The notes under the pieces are model-generated. The model saw only the letters and a list, made by a program, of their open reading frames with translations, did no database searches and was not told where the DNA came from. Positions 16,644 through 25,159 of a DNA stretch of 64,000 nucleotides are shown here, one piece after another; the first letter of the stretch is position 1, and each line of letters opens with the position of its first letter. The position numbers and the translations under genes were made by a program. This stretch comes from an uncultured Oscillospiraceae bacterium (GTDB taxonomy: Bacteria > Bacillota > Clostridia > Oscillospirales > Oscillospiraceae), in the NCBI GenBank assembly GCA_947624985.1, contig CANQMO010000005.1, forward strand, positions 43,859 through 107,858. The letters run 5' to 3'.

Positions 16644-16938
16644 ACCTCCTGTCCGCCCGGCGTCTCTGATTACATTATAGCTTTTTTTCGCCCGGCACGC
16701 AAGATTCGACAGGCGGTGGCAGAAAACAGCCGGCGCGATATGTGCGTTGCAAATTATAGTAATTTAACGAAATGCTGTAATTTGAGGGCACCCCAATGGG
16801 TTAAATTATATAAAAATAACAATAAACATAAAAAGAAGCGCAATAATATTGTGGTTTTCCCGGCTGAAAACTATATACTTAAACTTACAGAAGCCACAGG
16901 AACATAAGCACATGAAAATTTTAAAGGAGGAAATATCC
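16644..16938. promoter_or_regulatory. Divergent control region between araC-type gene and GH112 operon
   Basis: A 295-base AT-rich region. The regulator promoter reads TTGCGT-N17-TATAAT on the minus strand (16702-16674). For the importer operon a TATACT -10 lies at 16874-16879 without a good -35 at the right distance, as is common for AraC-activated promoters. AAATTATA occurs twice (16751-16758 and 16803-16810), 52 bases apart, about five helical turns, making these candidate activator half-sites. TTAAAGGAGG precedes the importer start. Confidence 0.55.
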
Positions 16939-18156
16939 ATGAAGAAGCTTCTCAGCATGATCCTGGCTGTGGTCATGGTCCTGTCTCTGGGCGCCTTTGC
17001 CCTGGCGGACGACGCTGCCGAGATCACCTTCTGGTCCATGTGGAACGAGGGCGAGCCCCAGGCCAATGTTATCGCCGAGGCCGCCGAAGCCTATGAGGCC
17101 GAGACCGGCGTTCATGTGAACATCGAGTGGAAGGGCCGCGACCTGAACACCCTGATCACCGCCGCCCTTGAGGCGAAGGAAGACCTCGACCTGTTCGAGG
17201 ACGACTTCAACCGCATTGGCCAGGTCGACGCTCCCTACACCTATGACCTGACTGAGATGGCCGAGGCCGCCGGCTACGCCGACCACAGCTATCCCGTGTT
17301 CAACGACTTCTCCGTTAAGTGGGCCGGCTACCTGAACAGCATTGTGGAGCAGCCCAACGTGGGCGGCGTGTTCTATGACAAGGACGCTTTCGAGGCCGCC
17401 GGCATCGAGGCCGAGCCCGCCACCTGGGAGGAATTCCTGGATGCCTGCCAGAAGCTGACCGACGCGGGGATCGCGCCCTTGGCGCAGGACGGCGCGTACA
17501 CCAACTTCTCCTTCTACTACCAGCTGGTCCGCCATCTGGGCGAGGAGGGCATCGCCGAGCTGCGTGAGAACGGCGGCTGGGCTGAGAGCGAGGGCGCTGT
17601 CGCCGCCGCTCAGGAGATCATCGACCTGGTCAACGCCGGCTATCTGGCCGAGGGCGCGCCCGACGAGTATCCTGCCAGCCAGAACAAGATCGGTCTGGGC
17701 CTGGCCGCGATGGTCGTCTGCGCCGACTATGTGACCGCCGAGGTCGACGCCAACACCGGCACCGAGGTCAACTGGGGCCTGTTCAACTATCCCGCCGTTG
17801 ACGGCGGCGCGGCGCCCACGGCCGCTTACATGGGCGCCAACTCCCTGGCTATCCCCGCTTACAGCGAGCACGCCCAGGAGGCCTTTGACTTTGCCATCTT
17901 CCTGACCACCGGCGAGTGGGGTCAGAAGCTGGCTGACGACTGCCACCAGATCCCTGCCGACCCCACCAACGAGTGCACTTCTCTGCCCGGGGCTGTGGAG
18001 ACCCTGCTGGCTGCCGACGCGCCCATGACCTGGTGCGGCGAGCTGAACACCCATCCCGCATGGCAGACCATGAAGGACATGTTCACGGAGCTGTTCGAGG
18101 GCAAGTATGAAACTGGCGCTGACTTCTGCGCCGCCATGGACGCGCTGTACGAGTAA
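16939..18156 (+). CDS. Sugar ABC transporter substrate-binding protein (family 1)
   Basis: A 405-residue extracellular binding protein: signal peptide MKKLLSMILAVVMVLSLGAF followed by ALADDAAEI, again a signal-peptidase-I-like site with no lipobox cysteine. The mature protein starts with the family 1 pattern ITFWSMWNEGEPQANVIAEA and has ETGVHVNIEW, DLFEDDFNRIGQ and a C-terminal helical lobe. I start at the ATG at 16939 behind AAAGGAGG rather than at an earlier in-frame codon in the leader. Given the GH112 phosphorylase in the same operon, the likely ligand is galacto-N-biose and/or lacto-N-biose, or longer glycans containing them; this is inferred from context. Confidence 0.88.
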   Translation: MKKLLSMILAVVMVLSLGAFALADDAAEITFWSMWNEGEPQANVIAEAAEAYEAETGVHVNIEWKGRDLNTLITAALEAKEDLDLFEDDFNRIGQVDAPYTYDLTEMAEAAGYADHSYPVFNDFSVKWAGYLNSIVEQPNVGGVFYDKDAFEAAGIEAEPATWEEFLDACQKLTDAGIAPLAQDGAYTNFSFYYQLVRHLGEEGIAELRENGGWAESEGAVAAAQEIIDLVNAGYLAEGAPDEYPASQNKIGLGLAAMVVCADYVTAEVDANTGTEVNWGLFNYPAVDGGAAPTAAYMGANSLAIPAYSEHAQEAFDFAIFLTTGEWGQKLADDCHQIPADPTNECTSLPGAVETLLAADAPMTWCGELNTHPAWQTMKDMFTELFEGKYETGADFCAAMDALYE

Positions 18157-18169
18157 TTCCTAACTGCGG

Positions 18170-18199
18170 CAGGCGGCACTTCGGTGCCGCCTGTTTTTT
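18170..18199 (+). terminator. Intrinsic terminator after the binding-protein gene
   Basis: A 10-bp perfect stem (18170-18179 with 18184-18193), a TTCG tetraloop and six T. It is strong yet lies inside the operon, which should make the binding-protein message abundant while partial read-through supplies permeases and phosphorylase. Confidence 0.9.
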
Positions 18200-18223
18200 A
18201 ATAGCGAGAGAGGGGGGACCTTC

Positions 18224-19117
18224 ATGAAGAAAAACAAGACATTGATCTTCCTGTTCATGGCGCCTACGGTAATATGTCTGCTGCTGATGTATGTCTATCC
18301 CGTGGTCCGGACGGTGATCATGAGCTTCTTCCGTGTGGAGAGCCTGACAGCCAGCACCGGCGACTGGTCCTTTAACGGTCTGGCGAATTACTTCAAGATC
18401 ATGCACAACGCCGGCTTCATCACGTCCATGAAGAACTTCCTGGCCATCTGGATAGTGGGCGGCGTGTTCACCCTGGCTCTGTCGCTGCTGATGGCAGTGA
18501 TCCTGACTAGCGGCATCCGTTTTCAGGGCTTCTTCCGGGCGGCCATATATCTACCCAATATCGTTTCAGCCGTGGCTCTGGCCACCATGTGGGTGCAGTA
18601 CATATTCAACTTCGATTACGGCCTGCTCAACCAGCTCGTCACCTTCCTCGGCTTTGAAAAGGTGCGCTGGCTCAGTACGGACGCCAAGCTCTGGTCCATG
18701 ATCGCCGCATTCATCTATGGCAGCATCGGCTACTATATGCTCATCTATATCAGCGGCATCGAGGGCATCCCCACGGATCTTTACGAGGCCGCCACCATCG
18801 ACGGCGCCAGCAAGGGCAAGCAGTTTTTCAGCATCACATTGCCTCTTTTGAAGGGCATCGTCAAGACCACCATCACCTTCTGGACCATCAACGCCGCCAC
18901 TTTCTATCTGTGGTCCAAGCTGTTCAGCCCGGTCCAGACGGAGGGCTCCACCATCGTGCCGGTGGTGTACCTCTATGACACCGTGTTCGGCGGCAAGGGC
19001 GTCATTGAGCGCGACGCGGGCGCCGGCGCGGCGGTGGGCGTGGTGCTGACGCTCATCATCATCGCCGTGTATCTGATTACCGACAAGCTGCTGAAGAGCA
19101 GCGATCTGGAATACTGA
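18224..19117 (+). CDS. Sugar ABC transporter permease, MalF/UgpA-like
   Basis: A 297-residue inner-membrane permease with six hydrophobic segments and the EAA coupling loop EAATIDGASKGKQFFSITLP in its second half. It pairs with the next gene product to form the transmembrane channel of the importer. A GAGAGGGGGG-type ribosome site precedes the ATG. No cognate ATPase gene is present in this operon; like many family 1 sugar importers it probably uses a shared MsmK/MsiK-type ATPase encoded elsewhere (inference). Confidence 0.92.
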   Translation: MKKNKTLIFLFMAPTVICLLLMYVYPVVRTVIMSFFRVESLTASTGDWSFNGLANYFKIMHNAGFITSMKNFLAIWIVGGVFTLALSLLMAVILTSGIRFQGFFRAAIYLPNIVSAVALATMWVQYIFNFDYGLLNQLVTFLGFEKVRWLSTDAKLWSMIAAFIYGSIGYYMLIYISGIEGIPTDLYEAATIDGASKGKQFFSITLPLLKGIVKTTITFWTINAATFYLWSKLFSPVQTEGSTIVPVVYLYDTVFGGKGVIERDAGAGAAVGVVLTLIIIAVYLITDKLLKSSDLEY

Positions 19118-19132
19118 CAGGAGGGGGAAGCG

Positions 19133-19990
19133 ATGGAAAAGACAAAGAGCAGGATCAATTGGAAACGTGAGCTGAAGATGCTTCCCGGCTACCTGGTGGT
19201 GATCATATATGTGGCGTTCATGGTCATCATGCTGGGCTGGATCTTTGGGGCCAGCCTGTCCACCTCCCGGGAGATATTCACCGGAAAGGTGCTGGAATTC
19301 AAGAGCGGCTTTCACTGGGAGAACTACGTCACCGCCTGGGACAGCCAGAACGTGTCCGTGTTCTTCGGAAACTCGCTGCTGTATTCCGTTGTCTCCTGCG
19401 CGGGTGTGCTGCTGATCTCGGCGCCGGCGGCCTATGTGCTGAGCCGGTGGAAGTTTCGGGGCAGCCGGACCATCCGTATCGCACTGGTCATCTGCATGAG
19501 CGTGCCGGCCATCATGATCATCATGCCGCTGTACTCTCTGGCGGTGAAGTGGGGCATCAAGGGACGCATACTCCTTATCGCACTGTATATATTCATGCGC
19601 GTGCCATACACCGCCATCTATATGCTGGACTTCTTCGCCACCCTGAGCCACGACTACGAGGAGGCTGCGGCCATCGACGGCTGCTCGGCCAACAGAACAT
19701 TCTGGGTCATCATGCTGCCGCTGATCCAGCCGGCCATCATCACGGTGACCATCTTCAACTTCCTCAGCGTCTGGAACGAGTTCTTTATGGCCCTGATCTT
19801 CACCAGCTCCAACAGTATGACCCCTGTGGGCGTGGGGCTTTTGCAGATCGTCAATTCCATGAAATACTCCGGCAACTACGGCGGACTGTTCGCGGCGGTG
19901 ATCATCGTGTTCCTGCCCACGTTCCTGCTGTACCTGTTCATGAGCCGGCGTATCATCTCCGGCGTCACCGCCGGCGGCGTGAAGGGCTGA
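19133..19990 (+). CDS. Sugar ABC transporter permease, MalG/UgpE-like
   Basis: A 285-residue permease with a basic cytosolic N-terminus, six hydrophobic segments, the EAA loop EEAAAIDGCSANRTFWVIML and the characteristic ending LFMSRRIISGVTAGGVKG. AGGAGGGGGAAGCG precedes the ATG, 15 bases after the partner permease gene. It forms the importer heterodimer with that protein. Confidence 0.93.
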   Translation: MEKTKSRINWKRELKMLPGYLVVIIYVAFMVIMLGWIFGASLSTSREIFTGKVLEFKSGFHWENYVTAWDSQNVSVFFGNSLLYSVVSCAGVLLISAPAAYVLSRWKFRGSRTIRIALVICMSVPAIMIIMPLYSLAVKWGIKGRILLIALYIFMRVPYTAIYMLDFFATLSHDYEEAAAIDGCSANRTFWVIMLPLIQPAIITVTIFNFLSVWNEFFMALIFTSSNSMTPVGVGLLQIVNSMKYSGNYGGLFAAVIIVFLPTFLLYLFMSRRIISGVTAGGVKG

Positions 19991-20021
19991 CGTGGACTTA
20001 CATACCAGAGGAAACATATCC

Positions 20022-22181
20022 ATGACGAACAAAAAAGGACGCGTGACCATTCCAACCGACGAGGACGTGGTCCGGCGCACCCTGGAGATCATGGAGCGCT
20101 GGGGCGCGGATGCCGTCCGGGACTGCGACGGCACGGATTTTCCAGAGGAGCTTCGGGGGATAGACGCCAAGGTCTATTCCACCTATTATACGACGCGCAA
20201 GGACAACGCCTGGGCCAGAGCGAACCCGGACGAGGTCCAGCAGTGCTATATCATGACGGGCTTTTACACCGCCGGCGAAGGGCCTCTCTCCATCCGGCTC
20301 ATGCAGGGCGTGAGCCCAGAGCTGATGGCGGTCAACGACCGGGACGACATCCGGCGCTGGTGGGAGGTCATGGACCGGTCCGCCGACGAGCCCGTCCCGC
20401 CGGACGGCTGGCGCTATGAGCCGGAGAGCGGCTGCGTGGTGATCGAAAGGCCCGCGCCGTTCCACGACTACACCGTGAGCTTTCTGGCGTACCTCATCTG
20501 GGACCCGGTGCATATGTACAACGCCGTCACCAACGGCTGGAAGAACTTTGAGCACCAGATCACCTTCGATGTGCGCCAGCCTAAGACCCACGCCTATTCC
20601 ATGGAGCGGCTGCGCCGCTTCATCGCGGAGCATCCCTATGTGGACGTGATACGCTACACCACGTTTTTCCACCAGTTCACGCTAGTGTTCGACGAACTGA
20701 AACGGGAGAAGTATGTGGACTGGTACGGCTACTCTGCCTCCGTGAGCCCCTATATTCTGGAGAAGTTTGAGAAGCAGGCCGGCTACCCGTTCCGGCCGGA
20801 GTACATCATCGACCAGGGGTACTACAACAACCAGTACCGGGTGCCGAGCAGGGAATACAAGGACTTCATGGCCTTCCAGCGCCGGGAGGTGGCCGCTCTG
20901 GCCAAAGAGATGGTGGACATCACCCACGAGATGGGCAAGGAAGCCATGATGTTCCTGGGTGACCACTGGATCGGCACGGAGCCCTATATGGAGGAATTCG
21001 CCTCCATCGGCCTGGACGCGGTGGTGGGCAGCGTGGGCAACGGGTCCACGCTCCGGCTCATCTCCGATATCCCCGGGGTGAAATACACCGAGGGGCGGTT
21101 CCTGCCCTACTTTTTCCCGGACACCTTCCATCCCGGCGGCGATCCCGTCGGGGCGGCGAAGGAAAACTGGGTCACCGCCCGCCGGGCGATGCTGCGCCGG
21201 CCTGTTGACCGGATCGGCTACGGGGGCTATTTGAAGCTGGCGTGCGAATTTCCGGAATTCATCGACTATGTGCAGAGCGTGTGCGACGAGTTCCGTCAGC
21301 TGTACGACAACGTGGGCGGAGCAAAGCCCTGGTGCGTCAAGACCGTGGCGGTGCTCAACTGCTGGGGCAAGGCCCGGTCCTGGGGCTGCCACATGGTCCA
21401 TCACGCCCTGTATCAGAAGCAGAATTACTCTTACGCGGGCGTCATCGAGGCTTTGTCCGGCGCGCCCTATGACGTGCGGTTCATTAGCTTTGACGACATA
21501 TTGGCCGACCCGGCGGCACTGGAGGGGGTGGACGTGCTCATCAACGTGGGCGACGGCGACACGGCCCACACCGGCGGCGCCGTGTGGGAGGACGCGCGTA
21601 TCTCTGCCGCCGTGAAGAGATTCGTCAGCGGCGGCGGCGGGTTCATCGGCGTGGGCGAGCCCTCCGGCCACCAGTATCAGGGCCGGTATATCCAACTGGC
21701 CGGCGTGCTGGGCGTGGAGAAGGAGACCGGCTTCACCCTCAATTACGACAAGTACAACTGGGACGACCATCCCGACCACTTCATCCTGGCCGACGCGGCC
21801 GGCGCTGTGGACTTCGGCGAGGGGAAAAAGAGCATGTACGCGCTCCCCGGCACGGAGGTGCTGGTCCAGAAGGACAGGGAAGTGCAGCTGGCCGCGAACG
21901 AGTTCGGCGGCGGGCGGGCCGTGTATATATCGGGGCTGCCCTATTCCAGCGAGAACAGCCGGCTCCTGCACCGGGCGGTGCTGTGGAGCAGCCACAGCGA
22001 ACGGCTTTTGGAGAAGTGGTACGCCTCCAACGTGAACGTGGAGGTCCACGCCTATCCTGAAAGCGGACGCTACTGTGTGGTGAATAACACATATGAGCCC
22101 CAGCGGACCACCGTGTACACCGACGGCGCGTCTTTTCCGCTGGATCTGGCGGCCAGCGAGATACGCTGGTTCGCCGTCTGA
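20022..22181 (+). CDS. 1,3-beta-galactosyl-N-acetylhexosamine phosphorylase (GH112)
   Basis: A 719-residue cytosolic enzyme that phosphorolyses galacto-N-biose (mucin core 1) and/or lacto-N-biose (milk oligosaccharide) to galactose 1-phosphate plus N-acetylhexosamine. Family blocks are unmistakable: RVTIPTDEDVVRRTLEIMER, DAVRDCDGTDFPEEL, KVYSTYYTTRKDNAWARANP and FLGDHWIGTEPY. The aspartate of the last block is residue 314 here and matches the general acid of bifidobacterial enzymes (Asp313). I start at the ATG at 20022; a GTG at 19992 in the same frame lacks a ribosome site. It sits at the end of the importer operon. The kinase and uridylyltransferase needed to finish the pathway are not in the window. 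Confidence 0.95.
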   Translation: MTNKKGRVTIPTDEDVVRRTLEIMERWGADAVRDCDGTDFPEELRGIDAKVYSTYYTTRKDNAWARANPDEVQQCYIMTGFYTAGEGPLSIRLMQGVSPELMAVNDRDDIRRWWEVMDRSADEPVPPDGWRYEPESGCVVIERPAPFHDYTVSFLAYLIWDPVHMYNAVTNGWKNFEHQITFDVRQPKTHAYSMERLRRFIAEHPYVDVIRYTTFFHQFTLVFDELKREKYVDWYGYSASVSPYILEKFEKQAGYPFRPEYIIDQGYYNNQYRVPSREYKDFMAFQRREVAALAKEMVDITHEMGKEAMMFLGDHWIGTEPYMEEFASIGLDAVVGSVGNGSTLRLISDIPGVKYTEGRFLPYFFPDTFHPGGDPVGAAKENWVTARRAMLRRPVDRIGYGGYLKLACEFPEFIDYVQSVCDEFRQLYDNVGGAKPWCVKTVAVLNCWGKARSWGCHMVHHALYQKQNYSYAGVIEALSGAPYDVRFISFDDILADPAALEGVDVLINVGDGDTAHTGGAVWEDARISAAVKRFVSGGGGFIGVGEPSGHQYQGRYIQLAGVLGVEKETGFTLNYDKYNWDDHPDHFILADAAGAVDFGEGKKSMYALPGTEVLVQKDREVQLAANEFGGGRAVYISGLPYSSENSRLLHRAVLWSSHSERLLEKWYASNVNVEVHAYPESGRYCVVNNTYEPQRTTVYTDGASFPLDLAASEIRWFAV

Positions 22182-22194
22182 AACGATAGGGCAT

Positions 22195-22223
22195 AGCGGC
22201 ATGGCGCGGGCCATGCCGCTTTT
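22195..22223 (+). terminator. Terminator of the GH112 operon
   Basis: An 11-bp perfect stem (22195-22205 with 22210-22220), a GCGG loop, and a T-run at 22220-22223. Confidence 0.85.
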
Positions 22224-22230
22224 GCCGCCG

Positions 22231-22260
22231 TTGACAGGGAAGGCGGCGGCGTGATATGTT
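22231..22260 (+). promoter_or_regulatory. Promoter of the HAD-dapF operon
   Basis: TTGACA at 22231-22236, then TATGTT at 22255-22260 with an 18-bp spacer, directly after the GH112 terminator. Confidence 0.65.
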
Positions 22261-22291
22261 GATATGGTACGAAAGAGGTGAGGAGCCTGCC

Positions 22292-22951
22292 ATGGTGTAT
22301 GTCGTGTGGGACTGGAACGGAACGCTGCTGGACGACGCGGAGGTCTGTCTGGCCGTGATGGACCGGATGCTGGTCCGCCGGGGCCTGCCGCCCATCGGAG
22401 ATATGGAGCGTTACCGGGAGATATTCACTTTCCCGGTGCGTGATTATTACGCCCTGGCGGGCCTGGACATGGACGCGGAGCCGTTCACGGACCTGGCGGA
22501 CGAGTACATGACCGGCTACCGGGAGGGCGCCGGCACATGCGGGCTCATGCCCGGCGCTCTGGAGACGCTGGACGCCCTGGACCGTATGGGGGCGGTGCAG
22601 ATACTGGCGTCCGCTTCCCGGCAGGACGATCTGGAGCGTCAGGTGGCGGAGCGGGGGCTGGCGGGCCGCTTTCAGGCCGTGCTGGGCATGACGGATCAGC
22701 TTGGCGGAGGCAAGGCGGGCCTCGCGGCGGAATACCTGACGGCCAACGGCGTGGACCCGGCGGAGGTGGTCTTTGTGGGGGACAGCGTCCACGACTGGGA
22801 GCAGGCGCGGGAGCTGGGCTGCCGGTGCGTCCTCATCGCCGCCGGCCATCAGAGCAGAGCGCGCCTGGCCGGGACCGGCGCCGATGTGCTGGACGATATC
22901 CGGCTGCTGCCGGACTTGCTGGCGGAGCATGGGGACGGAGGCGAAGGATGA
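22292..22951 (+). CDS. HAD superfamily phosphatase (phosphoglycolate phosphatase-like)
   Basis: A 219-residue HAD hydrolase. Motif I is DWNGTLLDD (nucleophile Asp and acid/base position occupied by Asn in DWN rather than the usual DxD), motif II is ILASASRQ, and motifs III/IV are GGGKAGL and VVFVGDSVHDWEQA. A helical cap lies between residues 15 and 80. The Asn in place of the second Asp occurs in some HAD subfamilies and may shift specificity. I start at the ATG at 22292 behind GAGGTGAGGAG. It overlaps dapF by four bases, so the two are coupled; the substrate is unknown. Confidence 0.8.
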   Translation: MVYVVWDWNGTLLDDAEVCLAVMDRMLVRRGLPPIGDMERYREIFTFPVRDYYALAGLDMDAEPFTDLADEYMTGYREGAGTCGLMPGALETLDALDRMGAVQILASASRQDDLERQVAERGLAGRFQAVLGMTDQLGGGKAGLAAEYLTANGVDPAEVVFVGDSVHDWEQARELGCRCVLIAAGHQSRARLAGTGADVLDDIRLLPDLLAEHGDGGEG

Positions 22952-23781
22952 TGGACTTTTGGAAGATGAACGGCGCGGGGAACGACTTCCTTATCCTGGA
23001 CGACAGGCAGCTGCGTCTGCCGGACGGGAAGCTGGGCCATATCGCCAGGACCCTCTGCGAAAGGCACATGTCCATCGGCGCGGACGGTCTGATGGTGGTG
23101 CGGCCCGCCGTGGCGGACGGCGACTACCGAATGCTCTTTTTCAACGCCGACGGCTCCGCCGCGGAGATGTGCGGAAACGGCGCCAGGTGCATTTGCCGGT
23201 ACGGCTATGAAAACGGCTTGGCCGGGGAGGTGCAGCGGGTGGAGACGCCCTCGGGCACGGTGACGGGACGGCGTATGGACCGGCGGCGCTACCGCGTGCG
23301 GCTGAACGACCCCACCGTTTTGAAATTGGACTGTTCCGTCGACCTTGACGGCGCCGCATGGCCCTGCGTCTATGTGGAACTGGGCGACCCCGGCCTGCCC
23401 CACGCGGTGGTGCCCTATGGGGGGCTGCGGGAGGCGGATGAGAGGACGCTGCGGGACCTGGGCCGGGCGCTGCGGTATCATCCGGCCTTCCCCAAAGGGG
23501 CCAATGTGGATCTCTATGAGATGATCGGCCCGGACCGGGCCTATATCCGCACCTATGAGCGGGGCGTGGAGGATCTCACCTATGCCTGCGGCACCGGCAC
23601 GGCGGCGGTGGCGCTGGCGCTGGCCGCGCGGGGTGAGCTGAAGGGCGACACGCTCACGGCGGACATGAAGGGCGGCACGCTGGAGGCGGCCGTAGTCTGC
23701 GACGGCGGGACGCACCTGTACCTGACAGGCCCCACCAATATCGTCTGCAAGGGCCGGATCACCGACGAGGATATGGAATGA
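22948..23781 (+). CDS. dapF: Diaminopimelate epimerase
   Basis: About 277 residues. It interconverts LL- and meso-diaminopimelate, the last step before lysine and the source of the meso-DAP of peptidoglycan. The two catalytic cysteines lie in the family motifs MCGNGARC and ACGTGTAAVA; NGAGNDF near the N-terminus and ERGVEDLTYACG are also diagnostic. Start could be either of two adjacent ATG codons (22948 or 22951); the first overlaps the HAD stop as ATGA. Its pairing with a HAD phosphatase gives no obvious functional link. It is followed by a strong terminator. Confidence 0.95.
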   Translation: MMDFWKMNGAGNDFLILDDRQLRLPDGKLGHIARTLCERHMSIGADGLMVVRPAVADGDYRMLFFNADGSAAEMCGNGARCICRYGYENGLAGEVQRVETPSGTVTGRRMDRRRYRVRLNDPTVLKLDCSVDLDGAAWPCVYVELGDPGLPHAVVPYGGLREADERTLRDLGRALRYHPAFPKGANVDLYEMIGPDRAYIRTYERGVEDLTYACGTGTAAVALALAARGELKGDTLTADMKGGTLEAAVVCDGGTHLYLTGPTNIVCKGRITDEDME

Positions 23782-23790
23782 ACGCGTCTG

Positions 23791-23836
23791 CGCGGAAACG
23801 GCCGGGACCCGTGGTCCCGGCCATTTCCGCGTTTTT
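23791..23836 (+). terminator. Terminator after dapF
   Basis: A long stem (23791-23809 with 23813-23831), one C.A mismatch, a 3-base loop and a five-T tail. It separates dapF from the glycopolymer locus. Confidence 0.92.
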
Positions 23837-23885
23837 GCCGCGCCCCGCACGGCCTGCCATAAAAGTCCATTTTATGCGAAATCTG

Positions 23886-23914
23886 TTGCTTTATCCTGTA
23901 TGTTATGTTAAAAT
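23886..23914 (+). promoter_or_regulatory. Promoter at the head of the glycopolymer locus
   Basis: TTGCTT (23886-23891), 17 bp, TAAAAT (23909-23914). It gives a leader of about 120 bases before the first glycosyltransferase ATG. No other promoter of this quality was found until 54214, so it may drive some 30 kb. Confidence 0.65.
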
Positions 23915-24043
23915 AAGCTGATTAACCAGATATTGTTTGATTTGCCGCTTTTACCGGCATATACCGCCAGATATGGAATGCGGTACGGACGGCGTAACCG
24001 GTGCTGTGCGCCGGTGCAGAACAAGGAAAGGCTTCCCGCGCAG

Positions 24044-25159
24044 ATGAAGGTAGTGATCAACGCCCTGCAGTATAAGCGCAACAGTTCCGGCATCGGCGTG
24101 ATGATCCGGGACCTGTTCGGCGCGTACTGCCGGATGACCCGTCGTCCGTGCCAGATCGTGCTGCCCCAGGACAGTCCCACTTTTCCGGCGGGCGGCGCTA
24201 CGTTCATCCGTCCCGCGCTGGACCACGGACAGGGATTGCGGCGGATGGCGTTCCAGGCGTTCCGGATGGGACGGCTGTACTGCAAGGACGCGGTCCTTTT
24301 GACCACGGACTCCAAAACGCCGTTTTTCCTGCCCCGCAGCTGCCGGCTGACGCCGGTGGTGACCGATCTTGCGCTGTACCGGCTGCCGGAGGCATATCAG
24401 CGCTCGCGGGTCCTTTTGTGGAAGATACAATACCGCTATGTCCGACGCCGGGCGAGCCTGTTTCTGGCCATATCCGCCTTTACGAAAAAGGAGATCGTGG
24501 AGCTTTTCGGCGTGCCGGAGGAGAAAGTGCGCGTCGTCCCGTGCGCCTGCTCGGACAGCTTCAGGCCGGTAGACGACCCGGCGGCGCTGGCGGCGGTGCG
24601 GGACAAATATGCCCTGCCGGAGCGGTATGTGCTGTTCGTGGGCAACGCCAATCCCCGCAAGAATCTGGAGCGCATGGTGCGCGCCTTCGCCCGGATGAAG
24701 CGGCAGACGGATCTGCCCCATACGCTCGTCATCGCCGGTGGACAGGGCTGGAAGGTAGACAGAGACAGGGTCCTCGCGGGAGCGGAAAGCGGGGAGGATG
24801 TGCGGTTCATCGGCTTCGTGCCGGATGAGGACATGCCCGCGCTGTATTCCGGGGCGGCGCTGTTCGTTTTCCCCACGCTGTACGAGGGCTTTGGCATCCC
24901 GGTGCTGGAGGCCCAGCGCTGCGGCGTGCCGGTGGTGACCAGCAACTGCTCCTCACTGCCGGAGGTGGCGGGGGACGGAGCGGTCTTTGTGGATCCTCTG
25001 GACGAGCGAAGCATTTGCGAAGGGATGACCCGGGTGCTGTCCGACCCGGCGCTGAGCGAGGCGCTGGTGGAAAAAGGACGGGAAAACGCGAAGCGATATT
25101 CCTGGGCGGAGTCCGCCGCCCTGCTGGATGAGATCATGGAAAGGGAAGTGTTGTCATGA
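24044..25159 (+). CDS. Glycosyltransferase family 4 (GT-B)
   Basis: A 371-residue GT4 enzyme. The N-terminal acceptor half begins KVVINALQYKRNSSGIGVMI; the C-terminal donor half has YVLFVGNANPRKNLERMVRA and the nucleotide-sugar motif YEGFGIPVLEAQRCGVPVVT with the two conserved glutamates. There is no signal peptide, so it works at the cytosolic membrane face. I start at the ATG at 24044, where homology-like sequence begins; AAGGAAAG lies 13 bases upstream, a little far. It overlaps the phosphohexomutase gene by four bases. With GDP-mannose and GDP-rhamnose enzymes next door it is probably a mannosyl- or rhamnosyltransferase (inference). Confidence 0.88.
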   Translation: MKVVINALQYKRNSSGIGVMIRDLFGAYCRMTRRPCQIVLPQDSPTFPAGGATFIRPALDHGQGLRRMAFQAFRMGRLYCKDAVLLTTDSKTPFFLPRSCRLTPVVTDLALYRLPEAYQRSRVLLWKIQYRYVRRRASLFLAISAFTKKEIVELFGVPEEKVRVVPCACSDSFRPVDDPAALAAVRDKYALPERYVLFVGNANPRKNLERMVRAFARMKRQTDLPHTLVIAGGQGWKVDRDRVLAGAESGEDVRFIGFVPDEDMPALYSGAALFVFPTLYEGFGIPVLEAQRCGVPVVTSNCSSLPEVAGDGAVFVDPLDERSICEGMTRVLSDPALSEALVEKGRENAKRYSWAESAALLDEIMEREVLS

